DNA of 64,000 nucleotides from contig NZ_CP034670.1 of assembly GCF_003990355.1 (NCBI RefSeq), forward strand, positions 1,054,001 to 1,118,000, in the 5' to 3' direction. Origin of the DNA: Eikenella corrodens. GTDB lineage: Bacteria > Pseudomonadota > Gammaproteobacteria > Burkholderiales > Neisseriaceae. Shown here one piece after another: positions 8,451 through 16,593 of this stretch (the stretch's first letter is position 1; each line of letters begins with the position of its first letter). The position numbers and the translations under genes are program-made. The notes beneath the pieces were generated by a model. It was given only the letters and a program-made list of their open reading frames with translations, was not told the DNA's origin and searched no databases.

Positions 8451-8708
8451 ATGACTGAAAAACAAATCAAAATTTTAGGTGTCGTGGCCAGCATCATGGC
8501 TGTGGGCATGTATGTGGCCTACATTCCGCAGATTGCCGACAACCTGGCCGGACACAAAGGCAATCCGGTACAGCCTTTCGTGGCCTTTGTGAACTGCACG
8601 CTGTGGACTGGCTACGGCCTGTTTAAAAAACCGCGCGACTGGCCGATTGTGGTGGCCAACGTGCCGGGTATCTTTTTGGGTTTGGCTGCCTGTTTTACCG
8701 CGCTGTAA
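8451..8708 (+). CDS. SemiSWEET-type sugar transporter
   Basis: An 85-residue protein with three predicted membrane helices and the PQ-loop type pattern of bacterial SemiSWEETs: YVAYIPQIADNLAG in helix 1, FVAFVNCTLWTGYGLFKKP around helix 2 and VVANVPGIFLGLAACF in helix 3. SemiSWEETs dimerise to form a sugar uniporter; the sugar carried here cannot be told. AAGAGGTAAAAATA precedes the start. An inverted DUS pair follows. Confidence 0.85.
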   Translation: MTEKQIKILGVVASIMAVGMYVAYIPQIADNLAGHKGNPVQPFVAFVNCTLWTGYGLFKKPRDWPIVVANVPGIFLGLAACFTAL

Positions 8709-8730
8709 GCCTTTTCACTTCGCAATAGCC

Positions 8731-8778
8731 ATGTTTTCAGGTAGCCTTTCGCCCACACGGCAGGCTACCTGAAAACAT
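8731..8778 (+). terminator. Inverted DUS hairpin
   Basis: ATGTTTTCAGGTAGCC and GGCTACCTGAAAACAT form a 16-bp stem about 25 bases after the SemiSWEET stop. Confidence 0.55.
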
Positions 8779-8795
8779 TGCAGGGTTTCTGCCCA

Positions 8796-9344
8796 ATGCC
8801 ATCCAACCCCAAGCCCATGCTCTATCTGCACGCCTTTCCCTCGCCCTTGGACAATATCCTCGCCGCCGCCAGCGAACGCGGCCTGTGCCTGCTAGAATTT
8901 GCCGGCAGCCAGCGTATCGACAGCGAATTGCGCGATCTTCAGCGCCTGCTCGGCTGCCAAACCAAACAGGGCGAAAACGAACACACCCGCCTGGTGCAAA
9001 CCCAGCTGGGCGAATATTTCCAAGGCACGCGCCGCGAGTTTAACGTGCCGCTGCACGCCCCTGGCAGCCCGTTTCAGCGGCGGGTATGGGACGCGCTGCA
9101 AACCATCCCTTATGGCGAAACCACACATTATCAGGCACTGGCCGAACAGCTCGGCAACCCTGCCGCCGTGCGCGCCGTGGCTGCTGCCAACGGTGCCAAC
9201 CGCCTCTCCATCCTCATCCCCTGCCACCGCGTCATCGGCAAAGACGGCAGCCTCACCGGCTACAGCGGCGGCCTGCAGCGCAAACAATGGCTGCTCGACC
9301 ACGAACAGGGCAGGCATCAGATGCAGCCTGATTTGCTGGGCTAA
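8796..9344 (+). CDS. ogt: Methylated-DNA-[protein]-cysteine S-methyltransferase
   Basis: This suicide enzyme removes alkyl groups from O6-alkylguanine. The active-site motif LSILIPCHRVIG carries the acceptor Cys, preceded by the DNA-binding helix-turn-helix (GETTHYQALAEQLGNPAAVR) and the VPLHAPGSPFQRRVWDAL segment. The family N-terminal domain is short. I chose ATG 8796 (182 residues); TTG 8778 or ATG 8817 are also in frame and no clear ribosome binding site decides. It stands alone between two DUS pairs. Confidence 0.9.
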   Translation: MPSNPKPMLYLHAFPSPLDNILAAASERGLCLLEFAGSQRIDSELRDLQRLLGCQTKQGENEHTRLVQTQLGEYFQGTRREFNVPLHAPGSPFQRRVWDALQTIPYGETTHYQALAEQLGNPAAVRAVAAANGANRLSILIPCHRVIGKDGSLTGYSGGLQRKQWLLDHEQGRHQMQPDLLG

Positions 9345-9449
9345 GCAGAGGCGTTTCAGCCAGCCTGCCCGTGCGCTAAAGGCTACCTGAAATTCCATCT
9401 GCTTCATTTTTCACGTATCATCTGCCTCCCCGCAACCAACGCCAACGTC

Positions 9450-10454
9450 ATGACTACCTTCACCCACCAACACACCGCCCACTGCGAAAGCGGCGTGATG
9501 TCCGCCCTCCTCACCCACCACGGCTGCGCCATGAACGAAGCCATGGTGTTCGGGCTTGCCCACGCGCTCACCTTTGTGTATTTGCCCGTGGTCAAGCTCA
9601 ACAGTATGCCCCTGATCTCCTACCGCATCGCCCCGCGCGGCATCATCAAAAACGTTTGCCGCGCCCTTGGTGTGAAGCTGGATATGCGCAAATTCGCCCA
9701 AGCCGAGCGTGGTGCGGCCGCGCTGGATGAGGCGCTGTTGCGTGGGCAGATTGCCGGTTTGCAAACCTCTGTGTATTGGCTGCCTTATTTTCCGCCCGAA
9801 ATGCGCTTTCATTTCAACGCCCACAATCTGTTGGTGTATGGCCGCGAAGGCGGGGATTATTTAATCAGCGACCCCGTGTTTGAAACGCCCCAGCGCTGCG
9901 CCGCTGCCGATTTGCAGCGCGCCCGCTTTGCCAAAGGCGCCCTGGCCGGCAAAGGCCTGATGTACACGCTCGACATCGCCAGCCTGCCGACAAAGCAACA
10001 GCTGGCCGAGCGCCTGCCCGCCCTGCTGTATGCCGCCATCCGCAAAAACGCCAAACAAATGCTCGCCCCCGTGTTTTTCGTGGGCGTGCGCGGCATCCGC
10101 ACCGTGGCCAAGAAAATCGAGTGCCTGCCGCAAGAGCCAGAAAAATACCAAAAGCTGTGGCTCGGCCATCTCGTTCGCATGCAGGAAGAAATCGGCACCG
10201 GCGGCGCCGGCTTCCGCTATCTTTACGCCTATTTTTTGGAACAGGCCGCCGATATTTGCGCCAACCCCGCCCTGCAAGCCGCCTCGCAGGAAATGACCGC
10301 CATCGGCGACCAATGGCGGCAGCTGGCCAGCCAGTGCGTGAAACAATGCCGCCGCCCAAGCGAACAAGGCTGCGCCCAAATCGCCGCCTTCCTGCGCGAA
10401 ATTGCGGATAGGGAAGAAAAACTGTGGCGCGGGCTGCTGCGTGTTATGAAATAG
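9450..10454 (+). CDS. BtrH N-terminal / DUF4872-like protein
   Basis: A 334-residue protein that resembles the butirosin BtrH-type N-terminal domain (papain/C39-like fold) followed by a DUF4872-like helical C-terminus. HCESGVMSALLTHHG at about 11-25 has the Cys typical of the nucleophile position. FHFNAHNLLVYGREGGDYLISDP (quoted in two parts: FHFNAHNLLVYG and DYLISDP, about 118-142) gives the expected His and Asp region. BtrH acts as an acyltransferase in butirosin synthesis, but most relatives are uncharacterised and there is no biosynthetic cluster here, so its substrate is unknown. It ends at a tight DUS hairpin. Confidence 0.65.
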   Translation: MTTFTHQHTAHCESGVMSALLTHHGCAMNEAMVFGLAHALTFVYLPVVKLNSMPLISYRIAPRGIIKNVCRALGVKLDMRKFAQAERGAAALDEALLRGQIAGLQTSVYWLPYFPPEMRFHFNAHNLLVYGREGGDYLISDPVFETPQRCAAADLQRARFAKGALAGKGLMYTLDIASLPTKQQLAERLPALLYAAIRKNAKQMLAPVFFVGVRGIRTVAKKIECLPQEPEKYQKLWLGHLVRMQEEIGTGGAGFRYLYAYFLEQAADICANPALQAASQEMTAIGDQWRQLASQCVKQCRRPSEQGCAQIAAFLREIADREEKLWRGLLRVMK

Positions 10455-10458
10455 GCTG

Positions 10459-10488
10459 AAAGGCTACCTGAAACTTCAGGTAGCCTTT
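10459..10488 (+). terminator. Inverted DUS hairpin with T run
   Basis: AAAGGCTACCTGAAA and its complement TTCAGGTAGCCTTT are almost contiguous, forming a compact hairpin 5 bases after the BtrH-like stop. Confidence 0.65.
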
Positions 10489-10502
10489 GCCGATAGTTTT
10501 AT

Positions 10503-10607
10503 TATGAGTGGATTAACAAAAATCAGGACAAGGCGGCGAGCCGCAGACAGTACACACGTTACGGCAAGGCGAGCCAACGCTGTACTGGTTTTTGTTAATT
10601 CACTATA
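10503..10607. mobile_element. Correia-type element (CREE/nemis), 105 bp
   Basis: Ends TATGAGTGGATTAACAAAAA and TTTTTGTTAATTCACTATA are the inverted termini. The interior has AGGACAAGGCGGCGAGCCGC and AGCCAACGCTGTACTGG, as in neisserial Correia elements. One terminus has a one-base disruption (TATGAGTGG). Confidence 0.88.
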
Positions 10608-10706
10608 AATGCCGAATTACTCACTCTAAACTACTGAAACTACTGCTTTGATTTTCAGATTTCCTTGTTTAGAATTTTCTTTTTCAACTACACACATACA
10701 AAAATC

Positions 10707-11549
10707 ATGGATTTGGATATTCAACAACTCTCTTCAATTTCCGGCTGGGAACGGCTTATCGAAGTCGGCATTGCCTTCGGTACCAACCTGCTGGCCGCGT
10801 TGGCCATTTTCTTTATCGGCAGATGGATTGCCACCCGTATCGTTATCCTGATGAAGGCCGCGCTGATTCGTGCCAGAGTGGATAAAACGCTGGTCAGCTT
10901 CCTTGGCAACGTAGCCAATGTCGGCCTGCTTATCTTGGTTATCATCGCCGCGCTGGGCAAGCTGGGCATTCCCACCACGTCGGTTACCGCCTTAATCGGC
11001 GGCGCGGGCTTGGCAGTCGCCCTGTCGCTGAAAGACCAACTGTCGAACTTCGCCGCCGGCACGCTGATTATCCTGTTCCGCCCGTTCAAAGTGGGCGATT
11101 TCATCAAAGTGAACGGCTTTGAAGGCACGGTGGGCGAAATCAAAATGGTGCAGACCACATTGCACACGCCGGACAACGAAGAAGTCATCCTGCCCAACAG
11201 CGTGGTGATGGGCAACAGCATCGTCAACCGTTCTTCCAACCCGTTGTGCCGCGTGCAGGTGGTGGTGGGCGTGGATTACGCCTGCGATTTGAAAGCCGCC
11301 AAAGCCGCCGTATTGAAAGCCGCCACAGAGCATCCCCTGTGTGTGCAGACCAAAGACAGGCAGGCCGTGGCATACATCACCAACCTGGGCGACAGCGCCA
11401 TCGAAATCACGCTGTGGGCGTGGACGAACGAAGCCGATTTGGGCGCATTCCGCTTCGGCCTGAACGAGCAGGTGGTGGAAAACCTGCGCGCCGCCAATAT
11501 CAATATTCCCTTCCCGCAACGGGATGTCCATATTATTTCTCAGGGCTGA
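10707..11549 (+). CDS. mscS: Small-conductance mechanosensitive channel MscS
   Basis: A 280-residue MscS-family channel that opens on membrane tension to release osmolytes after hypo-osmotic shock. Three N-terminal helices (about 22-45, 60-85, 92-120) end in the pore-lining GGAGLAVALSLKDQLSNF. The beta domain follows (RPFKVGDFIKVNGFEGTVGEI, then EEVILPNSVVMGNSIVNRS) and then the alpha/beta C-terminal domain. ATG 10707 gives the usual family N-terminus; an in-frame upstream codon at 10665 would add 14 atypical residues. The coding end is followed by a lone Correia terminus. Confidence 0.92.
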   Translation: MDLDIQQLSSISGWERLIEVGIAFGTNLLAALAIFFIGRWIATRIVILMKAALIRARVDKTLVSFLGNVANVGLLILVIIAALGKLGIPTTSVTALIGGAGLAVALSLKDQLSNFAAGTLIILFRPFKVGDFIKVNGFEGTVGEIKMVQTTLHTPDNEEVILPNSVVMGNSIVNRSSNPLCRVQVVVGVDYACDLKAAKAAVLKAATEHPLCVQTKDRQAVAYITNLGDSAIEITLWAWTNEADLGAFRFGLNEQVVENLRAANINIPFPQRDVHIISQG

Positions 11550-11561
11550 TTAAAAGGATAA

Positions 11562-11578
11562 AAATTTAATCCACTATA
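11562..11578. repeat. Solitary Correia terminal repeat
   Basis: AAATTTAATCCACTATA is identical to the TIR of the full elements (compare 61670-61686), but no second half is seen nearby. It is probably a remnant of an element largely deleted after mscS. Confidence 0.6.
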
Positions 11579-11606
11579 GCTGAACAGCGGGCGTTGCCGC
11601 AGAAAT

Positions 11607-11639
11607 GAAAGGCTACCTGAAATTTCAGGTAGCCTTTTC
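11607..11639. terminator. Inverted DUS hairpin between convergent mscS and sbp
   Basis: GAAAGGCTACCTGAAATTTCAGGTAGCCTTTTC is a near-perfect palindrome with A and T runs on its flanks, so it can terminate both genes. Confidence 0.7.
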
Positions 11640-11657
11640 CATGCTAAAGCGGCAGGC

Positions 11658-12710
11658 TTATTTGGCGGGGGATTTCATCAGCTGGTCGAACACGCCGCCG
11701 TCGCCGAAGTATTTGGGCATGATTTCCTTCCACGGGCCGAATACGTCGGTGGGGCGGAAGGTTTCCACCGGCGGCAGGGTGTCGGCGTGGGCGGCGAGCA
11801 CTTCAGGGTTAGCCGGGCGCAGGTAGAGGCTGGCGCCGAGCTCTTGCGCTTCTTTGCTCCACAGGTATTTCAGGTAGGCAGTGGCCGCTTCGCGCGTGCC
11901 GCGTTTGTCCACCACGCTGTCCACCACGGCCACCGGGCTTTCCATGCGCACGGAGTAGGCGGGATACACAACTTCAAACTGCCCTTCGCCAAACTGTTTG
12001 GCAGCCAGCCGGGCTTCGTTTTCAAACGTTACCAGCACATCGCCGATCTGGCGCTGCACGAAGGTGGTGGTGGCCGCGCGGCCGCCGTTGTCGAATACCG
12101 GCACGTTGTGCATCACCCTGCCCACGAATTCGCGCGCTTTCGCGTCGTCGCCGTTGTTGGCCTTCAGCGCGTAGCCGTAGGCGCCGAGGAAGGAATAGCG
12201 GCCGTTGCCGGTGGTTTTCGGGTTGGAGATGATTACTTTGATGCCGTCTCGCGCCAAATCGTTCCAATCGCGGATGTTTTGCGGATTGCCCTTGCGCACG
12301 AGGAAAACGGTGGTGCTGGTAAACGGCACGGCGTTATCCGGCAGGCGGCTCTGCCATTCGGGCGAAACGAGGCCTTTCTCCACCAAAAGCTCGATGTCGG
12401 AACTCTGGTTCATGGTCACCACGTCGGCCTGCAGGCCGTTGGCCACGGCCAGCGCCTGCTTGCTCGAGCCGCCGTGCGACTGTTTGATGGCGATGTCGGG
12501 ATTTTGCCGGTTGAACAGCGGGTTGTATTTTTCGTAAAAATTGCGCGCCACGTCGTAGGATACGTTGGTGAGCTCAACCTTGCCCGCGGCAGGGGCGGCA
12601 GGGCCGGAGGCGGCGGATGATGCGTTGCCGCCCCCGGGCGCGCCTTCCTGCGGCGAGCAGGCAGCCAGCAGCACGGCGGCAACCAGCGGGGCGAAAGTGC
12701 GGATGTTCAT
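11658..12710 (-). CDS. sbp: Sulfate/thiosulfate-binding lipoprotein
   Basis: A 350-residue periplasmic binding protein of the sulfate ABC transporter family. The signal peptide ends in a lipobox, LLAAC with Cys18. An Ala/Gly-rich tether of about 25 residues follows, then the family core: LTNVSYDVARNFYEKYN, QSHGGSSKQALAV, LQADVVTMNQSSDI, IISNPKTTGNGRYSFLGAYG and the C-terminal RPTDVFGPW. No permease or ATPase gene is adjacent, so it must work with components encoded elsewhere. Confidence 0.92.
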   Translation of the reverse strand: MNIRTFAPLVAAVLLAACSPQEGAPGGGNASSAASGPAAPAAGKVELTNVSYDVARNFYEKYNPLFNRQNPDIAIKQSHGGSSKQALAVANGLQADVVTMNQSSDIELLVEKGLVSPEWQSRLPDNAVPFTSTTVFLVRKGNPQNIRDWNDLARDGIKVIISNPKTTGNGRYSFLGAYGYALKANNGDDAKAREFVGRVMHNVPVFDNGGRAATTTFVQRQIGDVLVTFENEARLAAKQFGEGQFEVVYPAYSVRMESPVAVVDSVVDKRGTREAATAYLKYLWSKEAQELGASLYLRPANPEVLAAHADTLPPVETFRPTDVFGPWKEIMPKYFGDGGVFDQLMKSPAK

Positions 12711-12865
12711 GGTGGTGTTCCTTTCAATCGGATTGCAGACAGGCGCTACTCTACCCAGCGGCGGCGAAAAAGGGAAAGAATCGTTGGTTGTTTGTTTAGA
12801 CGGTTTGCTTATATGGCAGGCTGTTGGTGCTTCAAACGGGCGGTTTCCATCCTCCAGTGGCGGAG

Positions 12866-12899
12866 AAAGGCTACCTGAAAAATGTTTCAGGTAGCCTTT
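12866..12899. terminator. Inverted DUS hairpin
   Basis: AAAGGCTACCTGAAA and TTTCAGGTAGCCTTT are separated by five bases, in the intergenic region upstream of sbp. Confidence 0.5.
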
Positions 12900-12922
12900 G
12901 CTGCAGGAAAGCCTGCACGGTG

Positions 12923-13001
12923 CGTAGGGTGCGTGCCACGGGCACGCACGCCGTTGTCAGTTATTCCAAAACCGCGTGCGTGCGTTCCGCACACACCCTA
13001 C
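12923..13001. repeat. Palindromic GTAGGGTGCGTG repeat
   Basis: The arms GTAGGGTGCGTG..GGCACGCACG and CGTGCGTGCG..CACACACCCTAC form a large, imperfect inverted repeat of about 79 bases with no coding potential. It is of the dispersed palindromic type seen in many Neisseriaceae intergenic regions. Confidence 0.6.
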
Positions 13002-13016
13002 ACCCCGCACAATGGG

Positions 13017-13049
13017 CAGGCTACCTGAAATTCATTTTCAGGTAGCCTG
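13017..13049. repeat. Inverted DUS pair
   Basis: CAGGCTACCTGAAA and TTTCAGGTAGCCTG are separated by five bases, located between two different palindromic repeats. Confidence 0.6.
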
Positions 13050-13063
13050 TTGATAGGGCAGGG

Positions 13064-13137
13064 CGTAGGTTGGGTTGGTAAACCCGACATTCCACAATTT
13101 AATTTGTTGGGTTACGCCTATGGCTAACCCAACCTAA
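13064..13137. repeat. Palindromic GTAGGTTGGGTT repeat
   Basis: CGTAGGTTGGGTTGGTAAACCC at one end and GGGTTACGCC..GGCTAACCCAACCTAA at the other form an imperfect inverted repeat. It lies right at the 3' end of the following minus-strand gene and may act as its terminator. The rest of the 430-base gene-free stretch 12711-13140 holds only this, the preceding palindrome, two DUS pairs and the sbp promoter region. Confidence 0.55.
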
Positions 13138-13140
13138 TCA

Positions 13141-13860
13141 CTACGGCTGTTGGTTGGGGAAGTGCAATAATTTCCGACGCTCCGGATGCACCCATCTTTC
13201 AAACACGCAGGCCCTCCCACTGTAAAAATCGGGATTGAATAAATCGATACCGAAATGGCTGCAATAGCGTTCCACCATTTCCGGGGTCAGGCGGTCTTTG
13301 ATGCGCCGGGCTTGGTATTGTTCTATTTCTTCAAAGGGTAATGGATCGCCCTGGTCGACAAACTCCCAGCGGCTTTCATGATGTGCCGCAATATAACGGC
13401 GGGGAAATTGATCGCACCAGCCTGTCCCTGTTGCAGAAAGCACTTTTTCTGCCCGCGTATAGTCTTCATAAAGAAATTGTGTTGAGCCTGGTTTGATTTT
13501 AGGAATATCCCGTACCAAGGTTACGGCTATTTCACGCACTCCTAATTTCTCACATAAATATGGAGGATCCGCATAGAGATCTGTACCATTGGGACTATTA
13601 TTAACATAAACACACCAATTAGACTGGGTTTCGGAAACCATCACTTTGGATCGGTTTAGTGGCAACAGGCTATTCAATCGCTGCTCCCATGTGCCCCCGA
13701 TATCAATTTTTTGTACAGGCACACGGCGTTCGTTAACCACATCCCGTTTGCGTTCCCACTGCACGATAAAATCAACCAGTTCGTCATAGGGAGTTTCGAA
13801 AAAGGCCATGAGATTGGTGGTGGGGGCGTAGCGGTGGAGGAAAAATTCGGGGTCGCGCAT
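13141..13860 (-). CDS. Hypothetical protein, 239 residues
   Basis: No family is recognised. The ATG at 13860 (MRDPEFFLHRYAP) follows a good AAGGAAA site; the open frame continues to 13932 but crosses a DUS pair, so that extension is rejected. The sequence is soluble, rich in charged and aromatic residues, without signal or membrane segment. Notable stretches are DELVDFIVQWERKRD and ERWVHPERRKLLHF. It is downstream of trpD on the same strand, separated by about 185 bases. Confidence 0.6.
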   Translation of the reverse strand: MRDPEFFLHRYAPTTNLMAFFETPYDELVDFIVQWERKRDVVNERRVPVQKIDIGGTWEQRLNSLLPLNRSKVMVSETQSNWCVYVNNSPNGTDLYADPPYLCEKLGVREIAVTLVRDIPKIKPGSTQFLYEDYTRAEKVLSATGTGWCDQFPRRYIAAHHESRWEFVDQGDPLPFEEIEQYQARRIKDRLTPEMVERYCSHFGIDLFNPDFYSGRACVFERWVHPERRKLLHFPNQQP

Positions 13861-13889
13861 GGGTTTCCTTGGTTGTTGCGGGGCATAGG

Positions 13890-13913
13890 GGCTACCTGAA
13901 ATTTCAGGTAGCC
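13890..13913. repeat. Inverted DUS pair
   Basis: GGCTACCTGAAATTTCAGGTAGCC is a perfect 24-base palindrome. A second pair (13994-14034) in the same gap uses the variant core GGCTGCCTGAAA / CAGGCAGCC. Confidence 0.65.
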
Positions 13914-14045
13914 TTATATGATGCCCGATCATAGGGGAAAGCGGTAAATGCCTGACTTAACAGTATCTTAGGCGGTTTCTTTTCTTTCCAGGCAGCCTTT
14001 CGTCATGTTAGGTCGGCCTCAAAGGCTGCCTGAAACTTGTCTGCA

Positions 14046-15089
14046 TTATTTCGCCTGTTGTGCGGCCAGTTTTTGCGAGAAGGCGGCCACTTCTTCGCGT
14101 TTGGCGTGGGCTTTGCCGCTGTCGATGGCTTCGCGTGCCATGTCCACGCCTTCGTCGAGCGTGGCGGCCACGTTGCCGGCGTAGAGCGTGGCGCCGGCGT
14201 TGAGTAGCACGATGTCGCGGTGGGCGCCGGCTTCGCCTGCGAGCACGCGGTCTATCATGGCGAGCGATTCGGCGGCGGAGGCTACCTTGATGTCGTTGAG
14301 ATTGGCGCGCACGGGCAGGCCGAATTGTTCGGGGTGGATGTCGTATTCGGCGATCAGGCCGTCTTTGAGTTCGGCCACGCGGGTGGGGCCGGTGAGGGTG
14401 ATTTCGTCGAGCCCGTCGCTGCCGTGCACCACGAGGGCGTGTTTGCTGCCCAGCTGCTGGAACACGCGGGCGAGGATGCCCACCAAATCAATGTGGAATA
14501 CGCCGATGAGCTGGTTGGCGGCGGCGGCGGGGTTGGTGAGCGGGCCCAAGATGTTGAACACGGTGCGCACACCCAGCGCGCGACGCACGGGGGCGACGTA
14601 TTTCATGCTGCTGTGGTGGTTGGGGGCAAATATAAAGCCTGCGCCGCATTGGTCGATGCATTGCCCCACCTGCTCGGGCGAGAGGGCGAGGGAGATGCCG
14701 GCCAGCTCCATCACGTCGGCCGAGCCGCTGGAGGAGGAGACGCTGCGGTTGCCGTGTTTGGCTACTTTTGCCCCGGCGGCGGCGGCCACGAACATGGCTG
14801 TGCTGGAAATATTGAAGGTGTGCGCGCCGTCGCCGCCGGTGCCGACCACGTCGACGAGCTTGTCGGGCTCGGACACGGGCACTTGGGCGGCAAATTCGCG
14901 CATCACTTGGGCGGCGGCGCTGATTTCAGACACGGTTTCCACTTTGATGCGCAGGCCGATGAGGATGGCGGCAATCAGCTCGGGGGCGACTTCGCCGCGC
15001 ATGATTTGGCGCATGAGGTCGGTCATTTCGTCGTGGAAGAGTTCGTTGTTGCTGAGCAGGCGCTGCAGGGCTTGTTGGGGAGTAAACAT
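14046..15089 (-). CDS. trpD: Anthranilate phosphoribosyltransferase
   Basis: A 347-residue TrpD, which transfers phosphoribose from PRPP to anthranilate in tryptophan synthesis. Motifs are DVVGTGGDGAHTFNISS (PRPP/Mg site, about 83-99), KHGNRSVSSSSGSADVMEL, FAPNHHSSMKYVAPVRRALG and NILGPLTNPA. The length is normal. It is in one direction with yqeY and trpG upstream, which makes a trpG-yqeY-trpD unit with DUS copies in each gap. Confidence 0.95.
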   Translation of the reverse strand: MFTPQQALQRLLSNNELFHDEMTDLMRQIMRGEVAPELIAAILIGLRIKVETVSEISAAAQVMREFAAQVPVSEPDKLVDVVGTGGDGAHTFNISSTAMFVAAAAGAKVAKHGNRSVSSSSGSADVMELAGISLALSPEQVGQCIDQCGAGFIFAPNHHSSMKYVAPVRRALGVRTVFNILGPLTNPAAAANQLIGVFHIDLVGILARVFQQLGSKHALVVHGSDGLDEITLTGPTRVAELKDGLIAEYDIHPEQFGLPVRANLNDIKVASAAESLAMIDRVLAGEAGAHRDIVLLNAGATLYAGNVAATLDEGVDMAREAIDSGKAHAKREEVAAFSQKLAAQQAK

Positions 15090-15116
15090 GGGGTTTCCTT
15101 ATGAGGTGGTTTGGGT

Positions 15117-15180
15117 TTCAGGTAGCCTTTGCGGAAAAAGGAAAGGCTACCTGAAAGCTGTCGGCATGTTCAGGTAGCCT
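15117..15180. repeat. Cluster of three DUS copies
   Basis: TTTCAGGTAGCC, GGCTACCTGAAA and again TTCAGGTAGCC occur within 64 bases between yqeY and trpD. Either of two alternative hairpins could form, possibly attenuating trpD. Confidence 0.6.
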
Positions 15181-15188
15181 GTGGGATG

Positions 15189-15635
15189 CTATTTCTGCAA
15201 GGCGGCTTTGAGCAGGCGGCTCACCTCGCTCATGTCGGCCTGGCCGGCAAGGCGTTTTTTCAGCACGCCCATGGCTTTGCCCATATCGGCCATACCGGAT
15301 GCGCCGGTTTGGGCGATGGCTTCGGCCACGGCGCTTTGGATTTCGGCTTCGGAAAGCATTTCGGGCAGGTAGCGCTGGAGGATGGCTACTTCGGCCAGCT
15401 CTTTGTCGGCCAGGTCTTGGCGGCCGGCTTCGTGGTAGATGGCGGCGCTTTCTTTGCGTTGCTTAATCATTTTGCTGAGCATGGCGGTGATTTTGGCGTC
15501 GTCGGCTTCGGTGCGCTCGTCCACTTCGTAGCGTTTGATTTCGGCGTTGGCCAGGCGGATGGTGGATAGGGCGAGCGTGTCTTTGGCGCGCATGGCGGTT
15601 TTCATGTCTTCGGTGAGGCGGGCTTTCAGGCTCAT
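15189..15635 (-). CDS. GatB/YqeY domain protein
   Basis: A 148-residue YqeY-family protein, related to the tail domain of GatB that contacts tRNA. Typical features are LKARLTEDMKTAMRAKDTL at the N-terminus, EIKRYEVDER, MIKQRKESAAIY, the LPEMLSEAEI segment and GMADMGKAMGVLKKRLAGQAD at the C-terminus (20 residues or fewer in each part). Its exact function is not established in bacteria. It lies between trpG and trpD, in the same orientation. Confidence 0.9.
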   Translation of the reverse strand: MSLKARLTEDMKTAMRAKDTLALSTIRLANAEIKRYEVDERTEADDAKITAMLSKMIKQRKESAAIYHEAGRQDLADKELAEVAILQRYLPEMLSEAEIQSAVAEAIAQTGASGMADMGKAMGVLKKRLAGQADMSEVSRLLKAALQK

Positions 15636-15737
15636 GGTGTTCTCCTTATTTGTTTGAGGTTTGAATTTTGGGTTTCAGGTAGCCTTTATTGTTGCAACGA
15701 GGCGAGCCGACGCGGGAATGAAAGTTCGGCTCATTGG

Positions 15738-16316
15738 CTACGTACGGGCAGCGTGCTCTTTGAGGAAATTGGCCAGCATGTCGTGGCCGTGTTCGGTGAG
15801 CAGGGCTTCGGGGTGGAATTGTACGCCTTCCACGGCGTATTGTTTATGGCGCACACCCATGATTTCGCCGTCTGCCGTCCAGGCGGTGATGTCGAGGCAT
15901 TCGGGCAGGCTGGCGCGTTCGATGGCTAGGCTGTGGTAGCGGGTGCAGTTTACGGGGTTGGGCAGGCCGGCGAATACGCCGCTGTTGGTGTGGTGCACGG
16001 GCGATACTTTGCCGTGCATCATCTCTTGCGCGCGCACGATGCGGCCGCCGAAGGCTTCGCCGATGGCCTGGTGGCCGAGGCACACGCCCAAAATGGGAAT
16101 CTGCCCGGCAAAGCGGCGCAGGGCGGGCACGGAGATGCCTGCTTCTTTGGGCGAGCAGGGGCCAGGGCCGATCACGAGATATTGGGGCCGGAGTTCGGCA
16201 ATTTCGTCTAGCGTGATGTCATCGTTGCGGCGCACGCTGATTTCCTGGCCGAGCTCGGCGAAATATTGGACGATGTTGTAGGTGAAGGAGTCGTAGTTAT
16301 CGATAAACAAAAGCAT
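15738..16316 (-). CDS. trpG: Anthranilate/aminodeoxychorismate synthase glutamine amidotransferase
   Basis: A 192-residue class I glutamine amidotransferase subunit. The triad is visible: Cys in LGVCLGHQAIGEAFGG and His/Glu in GVQFHPEALLTEHG. The oxyanion region is VIGPGPCSPKEAG. TrpG and PabA cannot be separated by sequence alone, and one protein often serves both pathways; the neighbouring trpD favours tryptophan synthesis. The synthase large subunit (trpE or pabB) is not in this window. Confidence 0.9.
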   Translation of the reverse strand: MLLFIDNYDSFTYNIVQYFAELGQEISVRRNDDITLDEIAELRPQYLVIGPGPCSPKEAGISVPALRRFAGQIPILGVCLGHQAIGEAFGGRIVRAQEMMHGKVSPVHHTNSGVFAGLPNPVNCTRYHSLAIERASLPECLDITAWTADGEIMGVRHKQYAVEGVQFHPEALLTEHGHDMLANFLKEHAART

Positions 16317-16329
16317 AATTTGAATATAT

Positions 16330-16537
16330 TATTGATTTGTAATATTGTATTAATTTTACCGGCGGCTTCTGCGGTTTCAAGAATCCGACGCTGGATTTCG
16401 CTTTCCAGCCAATATGTGATTCTGCCATCTTTTCTGCCTTTCGGGAAAGTGCCGTTTTTTAATCCGCCATCATTTTTAGCGTTTCTTCCGGCAGGCGGGA
16501 TTCCCATTTTCAGGTAGCCCAAGCGATGCGGAGGCAC
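16330..16537 (-). pseudogene. Possible AlpA-like phage regulator remnant
   Basis: Upstream of trpG the minus strand encodes GTFPKGRKDGRITYWLESE followed by IQRRILETAEAAG. This resembles the C-terminal half of AlpA-type small HTH regulators (pattern FPK..K...R...WLESE). The N-terminal half is missing and the frame then runs into trpG sequence, so I read it as a decayed fragment. The region is more AT-rich than its neighbours. The resemblance is from memory of the family pattern. Confidence 0.3.
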
Positions 16538-16593
16538 AGGCTCTCGGGTATAATCCAGCCCGTTTTGCCGACTGAATTTTTCGAGGAGGAAAC

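Noticed and set aside
12711..13140. Small plus-strand frames in the sbp upstream gap
   Set aside because: They run through palindromic repeats and DUS copies, with no ribosome sites or recognisable product.
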